Positions 9,401 through 18,757 are shown, counted from the first letter of the stretch. The stretch: 64,000 nt of DNA from Woeseiaceae bacterium (GCA_021773035.1 JAJFKU010000066.1:1-64000), one strand, 5' to 3'. The notes: a model not told the origin generated them from the sequence alone. Program-made: numbers and translations.

Positions 9401-12400
9401 CCTGGAACAGCGGCAGCTCGCCGAACGGACCGGCACACTGCGGCTGGATAACAGTGCGATTCAGTAACGCATCCGTCGAACCGAGAGACGCGCCGGTCGA
9501 ACAGCCGCCGCCGATACCTGTATCCCAGTGGAAGCTGGTCGTGTTACCAAGCGCGTCCGTCATCGTCAGCAGGTTGGTGTTGTTCGGATGGTAGACATTG
9601 CTCATGACCGGATTGCCGAGTTCATCGGTCACGGTCAGCAGCAGGTTCCGCGAGTCATAGCTGCTCGTCGTGGTCTGCAGCAGCGCGTTCGTCTCGCTGA
9701 GCTGGTTGCCACGTTCGTCATACGTCCAGATGGTCGCATAGCCGAGATCGTTGCTCATCGACAACTCGTTGCGGTCCGCATCATAGGTGCGCGTAATCGA
9801 TTCGCCCAGCGCATTGGTCTCGACCAGCACATTGCCTTCGTCGTCGTAGACATAGACGGTGGGGTTGCCGCGCCGGTCACGAACCGTCTCGGTGCGCCCG
9901 ATAACATTGTGATCGTATTCGATGCGATTGCCATCCGCGTCGATAATCGCCGTCAGGCGGCCTTCCGTGTCGTATTCGTTGCGTGACACCCGGATACCGC
10001 GCGGATCGACGATGTCTTCGAGATAATGCAGCTCGGCACCGGCCCTGTAAGTGTAAGTCGTCACCTGGTTGACCTGGTCCGTGAAGCTCGTCAGATCGCC
10101 GTTCACATCGTAGCCGTAGCTCATGCTCGTGCCGTCCGGCGCCGTGATGTCGGTGATACGCCCCTGCCCGTCGCGTGTGAACGCCAGCGCAAAGCCCTGG
10201 CTGTGCACGACACCGCTGGCCGAGAACGTCAGCGTGCTGCCGTTGGGTTCCTCGACCTGCTGGATGCCGAAGGCCTGGTCCAGCGTAAAGACCAGTCCTT
10301 CCGGCGTCGTCAGGCGATAGCCGTCCGGATCGATCGGCACGCCGGGAGAACCCAGATCAACGATGTTGTTGCCAACAATGCGCACGACACCGAAGCCGGT
10401 CTGCTCCAGCGTCGAGTCGGTGCCATCCACCGGGTCGAAGACGATCTGCACATCCACCGTCGGCACGATCTGCGTGCACTCCGGTTCGGCCCGGGCCACG
10501 AAGGACTCAATCTCGCCGTCCGGCATGCGGACCGTGACGGTCGGGTCGCCGTTCGGACGCACACACCATTGGCTGAACAACCCGAGGTCTTCCTCGATCA
10601 GCGTCCAGCTAAAGCCGATGTCGCGCGACTCCTGCAGGCGCACGTTCTGGTAGTCGACCGTCCAGCCAAAGCCGAAGTCCAGGTTCTCGCTGCGGCGGCG
10701 TGTATCGTAAGTCCTCAGCACCGTCACCGGCAGTCCGGCCACCGGCGCCGAGAAGTCCTCGAAGGTGATCGAGAAGTTGCCGATCTTCATATCGCCGGTG
10801 ACTCGAATCACGCGGCTGTCCTGCGACACGTTTCCGGCCGCATCGGTTGCCTGCAGAATGACATTGTACAAACCGTTCAGCAGCATCGTCGGGTCGATTT
10901 GCCCGAGCACGCCGTTCGGCACTGCGGTCGTGCCGCTGGCCAGCGTCGTGAACTCGGTCGGCTCGGCGCCGCTCGCCTGCAGCAGCAGGGACCAGCTCAG
11001 CAGGTCGTCGTCCGGGTCGGTAACAGACCCGATCGCATCCCGCGGCGCCGTGATTTCCTCCTCGAAGTCCGGCGATGTCAGGCTTACGACCGGCGGCGAT
11101 GAGACGGCGTTCGGATCGATGACGGTGTAGATCGTGCTCGCCGTATCGCTGCCGTAGGCATCGGTGACAATGGCCGTCGCCGTGTGCAGGCCGACCGTGT
11201 CGGCGCTGACGCTGGCCATGCCGTTGGCATCGACCGGCACCACTACGCCATCGACGGTCATCGACAGGCTGACCGTGCCGGACGCACCGGAGTAACCGAT
11301 GCTCAGCGCGACGCTGCTATTGAGATCCGCCGTCGTCGGGTTTGCAGTGACGGTGGCCTGTAACGGAATACCGGCATCGCTGATGAACAGTGCCCAGCCC
11401 TGATCGACGAAAGCCTCGCCGTCGCTGGCGCGGACAACAACGTTCTCGACACCGGACACAGCCGGTGTCCAGCGCAGCAGTCCGCTGCTGTCGATGCTCA
11501 TGCCGGCCGGGCCGGTTTCTACCGAGTACGTGATGATGTCGCCGTCGGGATCGTCAACGACAACCGGGTACAGGTACTCGAAGGTCGCTTTCGCGGTTGC
11601 CGGCGGTACGCTGGTGATCGTCGGCGCCGTGTTCGGACCCGGTGTGACGACGGTGTAGTTCACCGTCATCGAGTCGCTGCCAAACGCGTCGGTCGCTGTA
11701 CCCACCGCCGTGTGCTGGCCGAGGACGCTGGCGGCAACGACTGCCGTGCCGTTCGAGCCCAGCGTGACGGGGTTGCCGTCAATCGTGAGCGCCGTGGTTA
11801 CAGGGCCGATACTGCCCGAGTAGGCAACGGTCACCGTTACGTTGTCACCGAGGTCCGCCGTCAGCGGCTGGACATTGACGTTGGCGACGATGGTGGCAGC
11901 CGCCTCGCTGACCTGCAGCGTCCAGCCCTGTTCGGTGAAGCCCTGGCCGTCGCTGACGCGAACGCGAACCGCGCGCTCACCCGCAACGTCCGGTGCCCAG
12001 CTCAGCAATCCGGCGGCACCTACAGTCATGCCCGCCGGCCCTTGCGTCAACGTGTACGTCAGCGGGTCGCTGTCGGCGTCCGTTGCTACGATCGGGTAGG
12101 TGTAAGCATCGCCTACCCTGCCGAAACTCGCCGGCGTGGAAGAAATCTGCGGCGGTGTATTGCCAGCCGATCCGCCCTGCGCGAACACCATGAGCTGGTA
12201 GCCCTGGAACGCGCTGCCGCCGCGGTTGTCCACGACTTCGAGTCGAATCGTGTGATCGCCGACGTCGTTATCCGTCGTCACCCACCGCAGCACTCCGGCG
12301 CTGTCGATCGTGAGGCCCGACGGTCCTTGCAACAACCGGAACTCCAGCGCATCGCCATCGATATCGCTGGCCGCCGCGGTGTAAACGTATTCCAGTCTCG

Positions 12401-15400
12401 CCTCGACCGAGGTTCCCGGCACCGAGGTAAAGGTCGGGCCGTTGTTGCTGCTGTCCGCGCCTGTCTGCGGCACGAACACCGAGTAGCTCTGCGTGGCCGT
12501 GCCACCGTTGCCATCCGCTACTTCGACCGACACGGCGTTGACGCCGCTCTGGCCCGCCGCCGGAGTCCAGCTTATCCGGCCGTTCGCAGCGATGGACATC
12601 CCGGCAGGCGCCGTGAGCAGCGAGTAGGACAGCGTATCGCCGTCGATATCCGTTGCGATCACCTGGTAGACGTAAGAAACCGACAGGCTACCCTGCGTCA
12701 CCGGCGCACTGCTGATGGACGGTGCCTGGTTCTGAGCAGGATCCCGAACGCCCAGCGTGAAAGTCTCGTCGGCGTATCCGCCGCGCCCGTCGCTGACGCG
12801 AAGCTCGACGTCGACGAAGCCAATGTCATCCACGCCGGGCAGCCATGTAACGAGTCCGCTTGCGCTGTCGACCGACATCGTCACCGGTGCATCGAGCAGC
12901 GAGTACGACAACGTGTCGCCATCGGCGTCGTTCGCCAGCACCTGGTACTGGTAGGTCACGTCAATATCGGCGACGGTGCCGGGCTGCGACGTAATGACCG
13001 GGGCCTGGTTATTGTCCAGTGCCTGCACATCGATAACGAAAGTCTGCTCTGTCACACCACCATTGCCATCGAGAGCCTCGAGGGTGATGCTCCAGCCAGT
13101 GACCTGGTCCGCGGTCGGAATCCAGGTGATGTTGGCGCCGTCGAACATTTGCATGTCGTACGGCACGCTGCCGGCGAAGCTGTAGCTGACCGTATCGCCG
13201 TCCGCGTCGGTCGTCTGCGGCGCGTACTGATACTGCCGTCCCACGATGGCCGTCAACGGCGGCTGCGACACGAATACGGGTGCCGCGTTGGCCGGTCGCT
13301 GTTCCACGGTCATGACATAGTCCAGCGTGCCGCGATTGTTCTGGCTGTCGACCACTTCCGCGAGGATCGGGTGGGTACCGAGATCCACCGTTCCCGGCAG
13401 CCACTGCAGTTCGCCAGTGGCTGGATTCACCATCATAGCCGCCGGTGCGTCGAGCAGCGAATACGTCAATATGTCCTGTGGGTTCGGGTCGAACGCGGTC
13501 AGCTTGTCGGCGTAGGCTTCCCCGGCAAATGCCCGCGTCGCCGGCGTGCCGACAAACACGGGAGCCTCATCGGTCACAGCCAGGTCATACACCTGCTGAT
13601 CGGTCGCGCCGAACGGATCCTCGACTTCGATCAGGACCGGGTAACTGCCGATGCCGGCATCGGCCTTGCTCCAGCGGATCACGCCGGTAGCGGCGTCGAT
13701 CGTCATACCCGCCGGCGCTTCCAGCAAACGATAAACAATTGCATCGCCATCGGGATCGTTGGCGGCAACCGGGTAAAAATAATCGCCTGCGGTGAGTAAC
13801 TCCGGCTCTGACACCTGGTACTGCGTCTGTACCTGGGAGAAATTGTAGATACCGAAACGGCCATCAGTATAGGCGTCGTCATTGACGACGATGCTGTCTA
13901 CGAGGGCGCCATCCTGCGTAACACTGATCGAAATCAGACCGGGCTGGAAGCTCAGCGAATATTCGTAGTCAGTAAGCGCGACCCAGGGAATGTCGTTGGA
14001 GTAAAGCAGCCCGGGCGTGCCGTCAAAGAGAGTCAGGTAATCGAGCGGGGCTCCCGCCGGCACGTCCACCCGCCATAGCTGCATACCACGGCTCAGGTTG
14101 TTCTGAAAACTCTGTTTCCAGCGGAACAGGTAATACTGCTCGGTATTCTGATAGCCAAACACAAAGCCGATCAGGTCGTCGTCCCCGGTCGTGTTAACCC
14201 GCAGCGAGCCAAAGATTCTCTGATTGGCAAAATCGAACCCACCGACCAGTGTCGCCGGGGCCGCATTACTGAGATGGGTCACCATCGTGCCGTCCTGACT
14301 ATAGCCCCATCTCGCGCCCAGGAATGGGTAGTCTTCATTTTCTACCCAGCCCCGCATATCGAGCAACTCGGACAAACCGGCACTGGGCGTCAGGACGAGT
14401 TTCTCCACCGCGTCGCTGGTTATTCTCGGCGGATTATTCCCGTGGCCGATAACATCGACGATTACGGTCGCCAGCGGCGATTGCAGCGCTCCGTCGGATA
14501 CACGGAACGTGAAGCTGTCCGTGCCTTCGAAGTACGCACCGGGAAGATAGGTAAGGTTCGGCGCCGTACCGAACAGCGCGCCGTTGGCGGGTGCATCGAC
14601 GATCTCAAAAGTGATCGGATCGGCGTCCGGGTCGCTGCCGGTTAAAACCAGGTCGAGCGCGGTAATCTCGGCCGTTTGCAGTTGTTGTGAATCGGCAGTC
14701 GGGGCATCCCCGCCTGCCGCTGTCACCGTGATCGTCACCGACGCCGGGGGTGACAGCACCAAGCCGTCATTCGCCTGGAATTCGAAGCTGTCGTTACCGA
14801 AGAAATCGGTATTCGGTGTGTACGACAGGTTCGGCGCCGTGCCGCTGAGCGTTCCGTTGGCCGGTTGCGTCGAAACTGCAAAGTTCAACGCGTCTCCGTC
14901 AATATCGCTGCCGGACAAAGTAACGGCGACCGATGTGTCTTCGGCCGTCGTCAGCGACTGGCCATTGGCGACGGGTACGTCATTGACGGCCGTGACACTA
15001 ATGCTGACAAGTGCCGGTGCCGAATCGACGAAGCCATCGTTTCCAATGAAACTGAAGCTGTCCGCACCGTTGAAATTGGTGCCGGGCGTGTAGACGACAT
15101 TCGGCGCAGCGCCGCTTATCGACCCGTTGGCCGGGGGCACCGAAATGGCGAACGACAACGTATCCCCATCGGCATCCTGTCCCGTCAACGTAATGTTGGC
15201 CGGTGTATCTTCCGGCGTATTTATCGATTGCGCAATCGCGACCGGGGTATCGTTCGTCGCGGTAACGGTAATACTGACCGTCGCGCTGACCGAATCCACG
15301 GTTCCGTCGTTGACGAGAAACGTAAAGCTGTCGCTACCGTTGAAATCGATACCCGGTGTGTAAGTCAGGTTGGGCGCGGTACCGCTCAACGTTCCGTTTG

Positions 15401-16811
15401 CCGGCTGCGTCACTACACTGGCCGTCAGGGCATCGCCATCGACATCCGTGCCGGACAGAACTAACGGCAGCGGCGTCTCTTCGACGGTCGACAGCGTCTG
15501 CGCTGTCGCGACCGGCGCGTCGTTAACCGACAGCACATCGATCGTGACCGTCGCCGCGGCCGACTCGTTGCCCTGATCGTCCTGCACCGTGTACTCGAAC
15601 CCGTCTGCGCCGAAGAAATCCGCGGCGGGCACGTAATTGACGGTTCCGAGCACAGCATCGACGGTCGCGGTTCCGTTTTGCGGATTGACCGTGACGAGTA
15701 CCGAGGTGGGATCGAGCGATCCGACCTGGGCAACGTCGTTGCCAAGAACGTTGAGAAGAACAGCGTTGTCTTCATTGGTTGTCCCGACGTCATCTACCGC
15801 GGTCGGGCCGTTGAGGTCCTGGAACAGTTCCATGTTCTCCAGGTAACGCGTGTTGCCGTTAACGGTGAGAATCTTCTCGTGCAGCTGGACGCCCGCTGTC
15901 GAAAACCGCCGCAGGTGGCTGTCGATAGCGATCCAGACTGACCCGTTAGCGGTGTTTACCACCGCGTCATCGACATTCTCCATCGGAAAATCGGGAAACG
16001 GCGTAAACCAGCTGCCCAGCGTTCCGGCCGAATCCATGTGTATGAACGCGGTCTTCGTACCGATCCAGACGCCGCCACTGCCGTCCGGCTTCAGGAAATA
16101 GTTATTCGCCTGCCCCGCCGGGCTCGTCGTCTCGAAGGTCAGCTGCCCGTTCGCATCGTAACGGCGCAACTTGTCGTTGACCGTCACCCAAAGCTCATCG
16201 AGGAATGGATCCCAGGCCGTCCGGCAGATAATGTCGGCCGCCAGCAGCGGGATGGTCACCACTAACTGAAGCGTGGAGTCATAGGCCTTTACCGACTCGT
16301 AGGAACACACCCACAGCCGCGACCGCTGCCGATCCAGAGTCAGTGAGTCGCAGGGAGTACCGTAGGCCGTAAGGGACCCCAGCACCTGGCCCGTCATGTC
16401 CAGCAGATGGAGATCGTTACCGAGGTTTAGCCAGAGCCTGTCAACAACACCGTCGACCAACAGGTCATTCGGACTCTCCCAGATCGGGTAAGCAGCCGAC
16501 TCGATATCGAGGAAAGAAACCCCTGCCTGGTCGAAGGCACGCAAACGCTGCTCGCCCCAGGTCCAGACATTGCCGTTCGTATGATCGATGCCCACCGCAC
16601 CCGTGCCGTAGGGTTCCTCCGGAATCTCGAAAAACATAGCGCCGTCGACGGCGTTGAGCTTCATCGTTCCGCCGGATTCGGCAACCCACAGCGAATCGCC
16701 CTTCGCAACGCCGCCGAGGAACAGCGACACAAGTGCGAGAATCGGGAAGATCGCCCTGAATGTCGAACTCTGACATTGCCATACACTCGGACGAACACTG
16801 GTTTTCGACAT
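6477..16811 (-). CDS. Giant secreted Rhs/YD-repeat polymorphic toxin with PD-(D/E)XK nuclease tip
   Basis: The protein has about 3444 residues. I chose the ATG at 16811 because GGAGAG precedes it; a TTG four codons upstream is the alternative. In approximate order: signal peptide (FRAIFPILALVSLFLGGVA), propeller-like region to 335, five VCBS/Ig-like repeats (about 340-800, each with SGTAPNLxYTPG and DSFxF), a thrombospondin-C-like lectin domain (about 820-1000, DDDLIGFVFGYQNTEQYYLF), about ten cadherin/dystroglycan-like repeats to 2005, then Rhs shell and YD repeats to about 3270. The core LYTGEQFDPNLGFYYLRARY is followed by LDPSGR, the usual tip boundary. The last 175 residues contain RPDWILRGKHIVDAKLG, a PD-x-DAK metal-binding nuclease signature. 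There are no PAAR or VgrG features, so export is probably Sec-dependent rather than type VI. A candidate immunity gene follows by 8 bp. Confidence 0.92.
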   Translation of the reverse strand: MSKTSVRPSVWQCQSSTFRAIFPILALVSLFLGGVAKGDSLWVAESGGTMKLNAVDGAMFFEIPEEPYGTGAVGIDHTNGNVWTWGEQRLRAFDQAGVSFLDIESAAYPIWESPNDLLVDGVVDRLWLNLGNDLHLLDMTGQVLGSLTAYGTPCDSLTLDRQRSRLWVCSYESVKAYDSTLQLVVTIPLLAADIICRTAWDPFLDELWVTVNDKLRRYDANGQLTFETTSPAGQANNYFLKPDGSGGVWIGTKTAFIHMDSAGTLGSWFTPFPDFPMENVDDAVVNTANGSVWIAIDSHLRRFSTAGVQLHEKILTVNGNTRYLENMELFQDLNGPTAVDDVGTTNEDNAVLLNVLGNDVAQVGSLDPTSVLVTVNPQNGTATVDAVLGTVNYVPAADFFGADGFEYTVQDDQGNESAAATVTIDVLSVNDAPVATAQTLSTVEETPLPLVLSGTDVDGDALTASVVTQPANGTLSGTAPNLTYTPGIDFNGSDSFTFLVNDGTVDSVSATVSITVTATNDTPVAIAQSINTPEDTPANITLTGQDADGDTLSFAISVPPANGSISGAAPNVVYTPGTNFNGADSFSFIGNDGFVDSAPALVSISVTAVNDVPVANGQSLTTAEDTSVAVTLSGSDIDGDALNFAVSTQPANGTLSGTAPNLSYTPNTDFFGNDSFEFQANDGLVLSPPASVTITVTAAGGDAPTADSQQLQTAEITALDLVLTGSDPDADPITFEIVDAPANGALFGTAPNLTYLPGAYFEGTDSFTFRVSDGALQSPLATVIVDVIGHGNNPPRITSDAVEKLVLTPSAGLSELLDMRGWVENEDYPFLGARWGYSQDGTMVTHLSNAAPATLVGGFDFANQRIFGSLRVNTTGDDDLIGFVFGYQNTEQYYLFRWKQSFQNNLSRGMQLWRVDVPAGAPLDYLTLFDGTPGLLYSNDIPWVALTDYEYSLSFQPGLISISVTQDGALVDSIVVNDDAYTDGRFGIYNFSQVQTQYQVSEPELLTAGDYFYPVAANDPDGDAIVYRLLEAPAGMTIDAATGVIRWSKADAGIGSYPVLIEVEDPFGATDQQVYDLAVTDEAPVFVGTPATRAFAGEAYADKLTAFDPNPQDILTYSLLDAPAAMMVNPATGELQWLPGTVDLGTHPILAEVVDSQNNRGTLDYVMTVEQRPANAAPVFVSQPPLTAIVGRQYQYAPQTTDADGDTVSYSFAGSVPYDMQMFDGANITWIPTADQVTGWSITLEALDGNGGVTEQTFVIDVQALDNNQAPVITSQPGTVADIDVTYQYQVLANDADGDTLSYSLLDAPVTMSVDSASGLVTWLPGVDDIGFVDVELRVSDGRGGYADETFTLGVRDPAQNQAPSISSAPVTQGSLSVSYVYQVIATDIDGDTLSYSLLTAPAGMSIAANGRISWTPAAGQSGVNAVSVEVADGNGGTATQSYSVFVPQTGADSSNNGPTFTSVPGTSVEARLEYVYTAAASDIDGDALEFRLLQGPSGLTIDSAGVLRWVTTDNDVGDHTIRLEVVDNRGGSAFQGYQLMVFAQGGSAGNTPPQISSTPASFGRVGDAYTYPIVATDADSDPLTYTLTQGPAGMTVGAAGLLSWAPDVAGERAVRVRVSDGQGFTEQGWTLQVSEAAATIVANVNVQPLTADLGDNVTVTVAYSGSIGPVTTALTIDGNPVTLGSNGTAVVAASVLGQHTAVGTATDAFGSDSMTVNYTVVTPGPNTAPTITSVPPATAKATFEYLYPVVVDDPDGDIITYSVETGPAGMSIDSSGLLRWTPAVSGVENVVVRASDGEAFVDQGWALFISDAGIPLQATVTANPTTADLNSSVALSIGYSGASGTVSLSMTVDGVVVPVDANGMASVSADTVGLHTATAIVTDAYGSDTASTIYTVIDPNAVSSPPVVSLTSPDFEEEITAPRDAIGSVTDPDDDLLSWSLLLQASGAEPTEFTTLASGTTAVPNGVLGQIDPTMLLNGLYNVILQATDAAGNVSQDSRVIRVTGDMKIGNFSITFEDFSAPVAGLPVTVLRTYDTRRRSENLDFGFGWTVDYQNVRLQESRDIGFSWTLIEEDLGLFSQWCVRPNGDPTVTVRMPDGEIESFVARAEPECTQIVPTVDVQIVFDPVDGTDSTLEQTGFGVVRIVGNNIVDLGSPGVPIDPDGYRLTTPEGLVFTLDQAFGIQQVEEPNGSTLTFSASGVVHSQGFALAFTRDGQGRITDITAPDGTSMSYGYDVNGDLTSFTDQVNQVTTYTYRAGAELHYLEDIVDPRGIRVSRNEYDTEGRLTAIIDADGNRIEYDHNVIGRTETVRDRRGNPTVYVYDDEGNVLVETNALGESITRTYDADRNELSMSNDLGYATIWTYDERGNQLSETNALLQTTTSSYDSRNLLLTVTDELGNPVMSNVYHPNNTNLLTMTDALGNTTSFHWDTGIGGGCSTGASLGSTDALLNRTVIQPQCAGPFGELPLFQEDARNVRTSFGYDTLGRAISETTTRTDENGVVQTLVTGMEYDDKGRLFRVTDPEGNVTVTEYNAIDKESATIDANLERTEYEYDARGNLVLTRYPDLTTETTAYDEEGNVTSQTDRLGRTTTMSYNAANRLVETVFPDATPGNDLDNPRTTNEYDTAGRLTATIDERGNRTEFEYDDAGRRTLVRDTLLQETRFEYDARGLRTAMVDALNRRTEFVYDNAGRLLETIFPDNTPGDQADNLRSATGYDALGRKTSETDLAGLTTSFEYDELGNLTVVIDALNQRTEYGYDEQSNKITQTDAELRTTSWAYDDLGRVVSRTLPAGQSESFVYDDNGNRTSHTDFNGALQTFGYDALNRQTTASYADGVTVTTAYTDTGQVASITDDRGATSFTYDERDRLTGISYPGGRTIGYGYDAAGNRSSLTTANQSLSYGFDVLNRLSTVTDEAGTTTYTYNAVGSRSRVVYANNAWSQYVYDPLNRLLRIDHFNRASQQLDQHNYTLGPNGNRLRHWEFGNGARAVDYVYDDLYRLTSETVSDATLGDRTATWTYDAVGNRLSEVETTTAGTDTTTYSYDANDRLLTETVTGLNPDTLIYSYDNNGNTLTRIDGSGTTSYAYDSRNRLSNLNSGQTTYLYDASGIRMSETSSGLTTNYLVDPNRDYAQVVEESFDLNGFAEVRYTYGDDLIAQHRRVDALTTNSSTYHYDGIGSTRRLTDTNSLVTDSYAYTAFGELAGGTGFTQNDYLYTGEQFDPNLGFYYLRARYYNAGIGRLQNMDPFAGFESDPKSLHKYAYVYANPVVNLDPSGRVTLQELRVGIALYANQAVIAASPFLYLTNHVVTKLGSSQVAQFIQLSANRFTGGVSRAVNMNPQVLRLHAGRVFEKILDPAMRLIRAVPQSPIFNGAARPDWILRGKHIVDAKLGQHINLKQLELFVRFASEKGGSITYVTLTRVPPNIRSEVLATAKDVTVSFISLTPF

Positions 16812-16931
16812 GCGTCTCTCCAACTTTATCGGGAACGGCTTGGCGTTCTGCTACCGGAACGAAATCGTTCGCGATACATAGGTACTTCTATGACTGAAAG
16901 GCATCGGATACACCGAGGCAAGACGGGAGTA

Positions 16932-17312
16932 TCAATCCGGTACTCTGTCCACGAGCAATGTTCCATCGGAGAGCGTCACGGTCAGTAGCGAAAGTGCTTT
17001 CGCACCGTCTTTACCGAGGTATCCGTACATGGACACCGTGTCGCCGATTCTTATCGTATTTTCGCTCCAACCTTTCTGAGTCAGCCAGTCGACGTTCGAG
17101 CCACGAGCGTCCCAGACCTCTTCCACACCGTTGTTATTCGTCACTACCAACAGGTACCGGACGTGGGGGTTCTTGAACCAGACTCGCTTGACGGTTCCCT
17201 GCAGGGTCGCAGTCTGATTGCTCGCGAAGGAATGCTGGCTCAGGGAAAGTCCCGGTAGAAGGAATAGCACCAGTAGTGTACTTAGTGACACATACAGCTT
17301 CAGATTGCGCAT
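16932..17312 (-). CDS. Secreted DUF6152-like protein
   Basis: The protein is 126 aa from ATG 17312, which has an upstream GGAG; a longer frame to 17348 would put the signal peptide internally. The signal peptide (LYVSLSTLLVLFLLPGLSLS) is followed by QHSFASNQ, GTVKRVWFKNPHVRYLLVV and DGTLLVDRVPD. The HHSF-type start, the NPH motif and the terminal DG-R are hallmarks of DUF6152, small periplasmic proteins of unknown role common in environmental proteobacteria. It is transcribed toward the giant Rhs gene, about 120 bp upstream of it, and could share its transcript. There is no evidence that it takes part in toxin function. Confidence 0.75.
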   Translation of the reverse strand: MRNLKLYVSLSTLLVLFLLPGLSLSQHSFASNQTATLQGTVKRVWFKNPHVRYLLVVTNNNGVEEVWDARGSNVDWLTQKGWSENTIRIGDTVSMYGYLGKDGAKALSLLTVTLSDGTLLVDRVPD

Positions 17313-17827
17313 GCTCTGCGTATCTCCTGACGCCTCGATGAAGTGCACCGAGGTTGGGAATCACCCGCGTTGTTAAAACAGACTTACTCGTCCGGACCGC
17401 TCAACGGGCCACTGTATCGCACGCGAGTTTGAAGCCGGGCAATACGCATAAGCACCTATCGAGGCAATAGAACAACTACAGTGTTGCCCGCAAAGACGTC
17501 AAGTGTTCGCAACCGTTTGCTTACAGGTGAAACCTGGGTTCGGTCAGCCCTGCTACACGCACAGTTACCCGAAATGGTTTAGACGCACACTTAAAAGAAA
17601 TTCATAAACGCATGAATTCGCGACCGCCGATAACGATGAATTCGCTACTCCTCGACGGCCAGCTGTATCTTGTTTATAGTTGCCGGCTGCATCGAATTCG
17701 TCTTGCCACAAAATCGCGCGTCAACTATGGACCGATTTATTTTACATACGGCGTTTGGAAAGCCGCCTTGGTCACCGGCAACCATATGAACTTGCGCTAA
17801 GCATCGGGCGAATCGCGCTGGAGTGTG
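17313..17827. other. Intergenic region without a recognised gene
   Basis: About 515 bp separate the divergent DUF6152-like and molybdopterin-domain genes. A 62-codon plus-strand frame at 17612-17800 exists, but it has no family resemblance and no convincing ribosome-binding site. I see no tRNA, riboswitch or strong terminator. Promoters for the two divergent genes should lie here. Confidence 0.4.
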
Positions 17828-18562
17828 ATGAACATGGACGAAAAAACTCCCCTGCCGCGAGGCCAGCGTGAGATTGATGTCATGCCACGTTTTGGCCTGA
17901 ATAAATTTGCTCACCGGTTTCCAAGCGAAACCGAAAAAGTCGCTATCGATATTGGCGGAGACGTTCAGCAAACTCTCCGCTTGTCCGCCGAGTTGGCGAA
18001 GCTTGAGCGGCTCGATCAAAACTCGGACTTCCACTGCGTAACGACCTGGAGCAAACGCGATGTCAGCTGGAGCGGATTCAGGTTCGCGGACCTCTACGAA
18101 GACCTGGTACTGCAGCGGGCCAGGCCTGAGGCTGATGCCAATTTCGTCGTATTCACGGGGCAGGACGGCTATCGGGTCGGCATGCGACTCGAAGACCTGC
18201 TGGCAGCGGATGTGATCCTGGCCGATACGCTTGAGGGCCAACCGTTGCCGATAGCCCATGGTGCCCCGCTGCGACTCGTGGCTCCTGCTCACTACGGGTA
18301 CAAGAATGCCAAGCACATCTGCAGAATCGATTTCTGGCGTGACGAACGCGAGTACAGGCCGGCGGCGTTCAGATTCATGGATCATCCGCGGGCACGCGTG
18401 GAGCATGAAGAACGGGGGAGATATTTCCCCGGCTGGCTACTGCGCCGACTCTACCGACACCTTGTTCGACCGACGATCGTCAAGTTTCGGGACGCCCTGT
18501 CCGATCATTCCGTCGCGGCAAACGCAGTTGTTCCCCCAGGACGGGCAGCGGACGAAGAGTAA
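17828..18562 (+). CDS. Molybdopterin-binding oxidoreductase domain protein (MsrP/sulfite oxidase-like)
   Basis: The 244-aa protein has the core of the oxidoreductase molybdopterin-binding domain: FHCVTTWSKRDVSWSGFRFADL, where the Cys would ligate molybdenum, and later HGAPLRLVAPAHYGYKNAKHI, the conserved cofactor-contact block (usually GxPLRLxxPxxYGxKxxK). I place the start at ATG 17828 behind GGAG; ATG 17834 is also possible. There is no twin-arginine signal, so unlike MsrP it should be cytoplasmic. Such stand-alone proteins usually have no defined substrate. It lies alone, convergent with tRNA-Gly. The family is sure; the reaction is unknown. Confidence 0.8.
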   Translation: MNMDEKTPLPRGQREIDVMPRFGLNKFAHRFPSETEKVAIDIGGDVQQTLRLSAELAKLERLDQNSDFHCVTTWSKRDVSWSGFRFADLYEDLVLQRARPEADANFVVFTGQDGYRVGMRLEDLLAADVILADTLEGQPLPIAHGAPLRLVAPAHYGYKNAKHICRIDFWRDEREYRPAAFRFMDHPRARVEHEERGRYFPGWLLRRLYRHLVRPTIVKFRDALSDHSVAANAVVPPGRAADEE

Positions 18563-18586
18563 CGCTGGCAGTATTCGCCAGAACGC

Positions 18587-18620
18587 AAAAAGCCCACAGC
18601 AAATATGTTGCTGTGGGCTT
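18587..18620 (-). terminator. Intrinsic terminator after tRNA-Gly
   Basis: A 12-bp perfect stem (AAGCCCACAGCA with its complement) has a 7-nt loop. On the minus strand it is followed by a run of five T, directly downstream of tRNA-Gly. It may also slow plus-strand readthrough from the molybdopterin-domain gene, but there is no T-tract on that side. Confidence 0.8.
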
Positions 18621-18624
18621 AATC

Positions 18625-18700
18625 TGGAGCGGGAAACCAGGTTCGAACTGGCGACCTCAACCTTGGCAAGGTTGCGCTCTACCAACTGAGCTATTCCCGC
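18625..18700 (-). tRNA. tRNA-Gly(GCC)
   Basis: The 76-nt cloverleaf starts GCGGGAATAGCTCAGTTGG and ends TTTCCCGCTCCA, with CCA encoded. The acceptor stem GCGGGAA pairs with TTCCCGC, the anticodon loop CTTGCCAAG gives GCC, and the T arm has GGTTCGAACC. It stands as a single gene upstream of pgsA on the same strand side. Confidence 0.97.
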
Positions 18701-18757
18701 GAGGGGCGAAATTCTAGCTTGTGCCGGGCTTAAGTCAAGGCGTATTTACGGCTTTTG

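Noticed and set aside
11712..13799. Long plus-strand open frame (about 695 codons) inside the giant Rhs gene
   Set aside because: It is antisense to repetitive Rhs/cadherin coding sequence, has no family resemblance and is rich in Arg/Val/His as expected from a shadow frame of GC-rich repeats.
17612..17800. 62-codon plus-strand frame in the 17.3-17.8 kb gap
   Set aside because: No ribosome-binding site or family resemblance; probably chance.
17645..18406. Minus-strand frame of 253 codons opposite the molybdopterin-domain gene
   Set aside because: The plus-strand protein carries the conserved domain motifs; the antisense frame has none.
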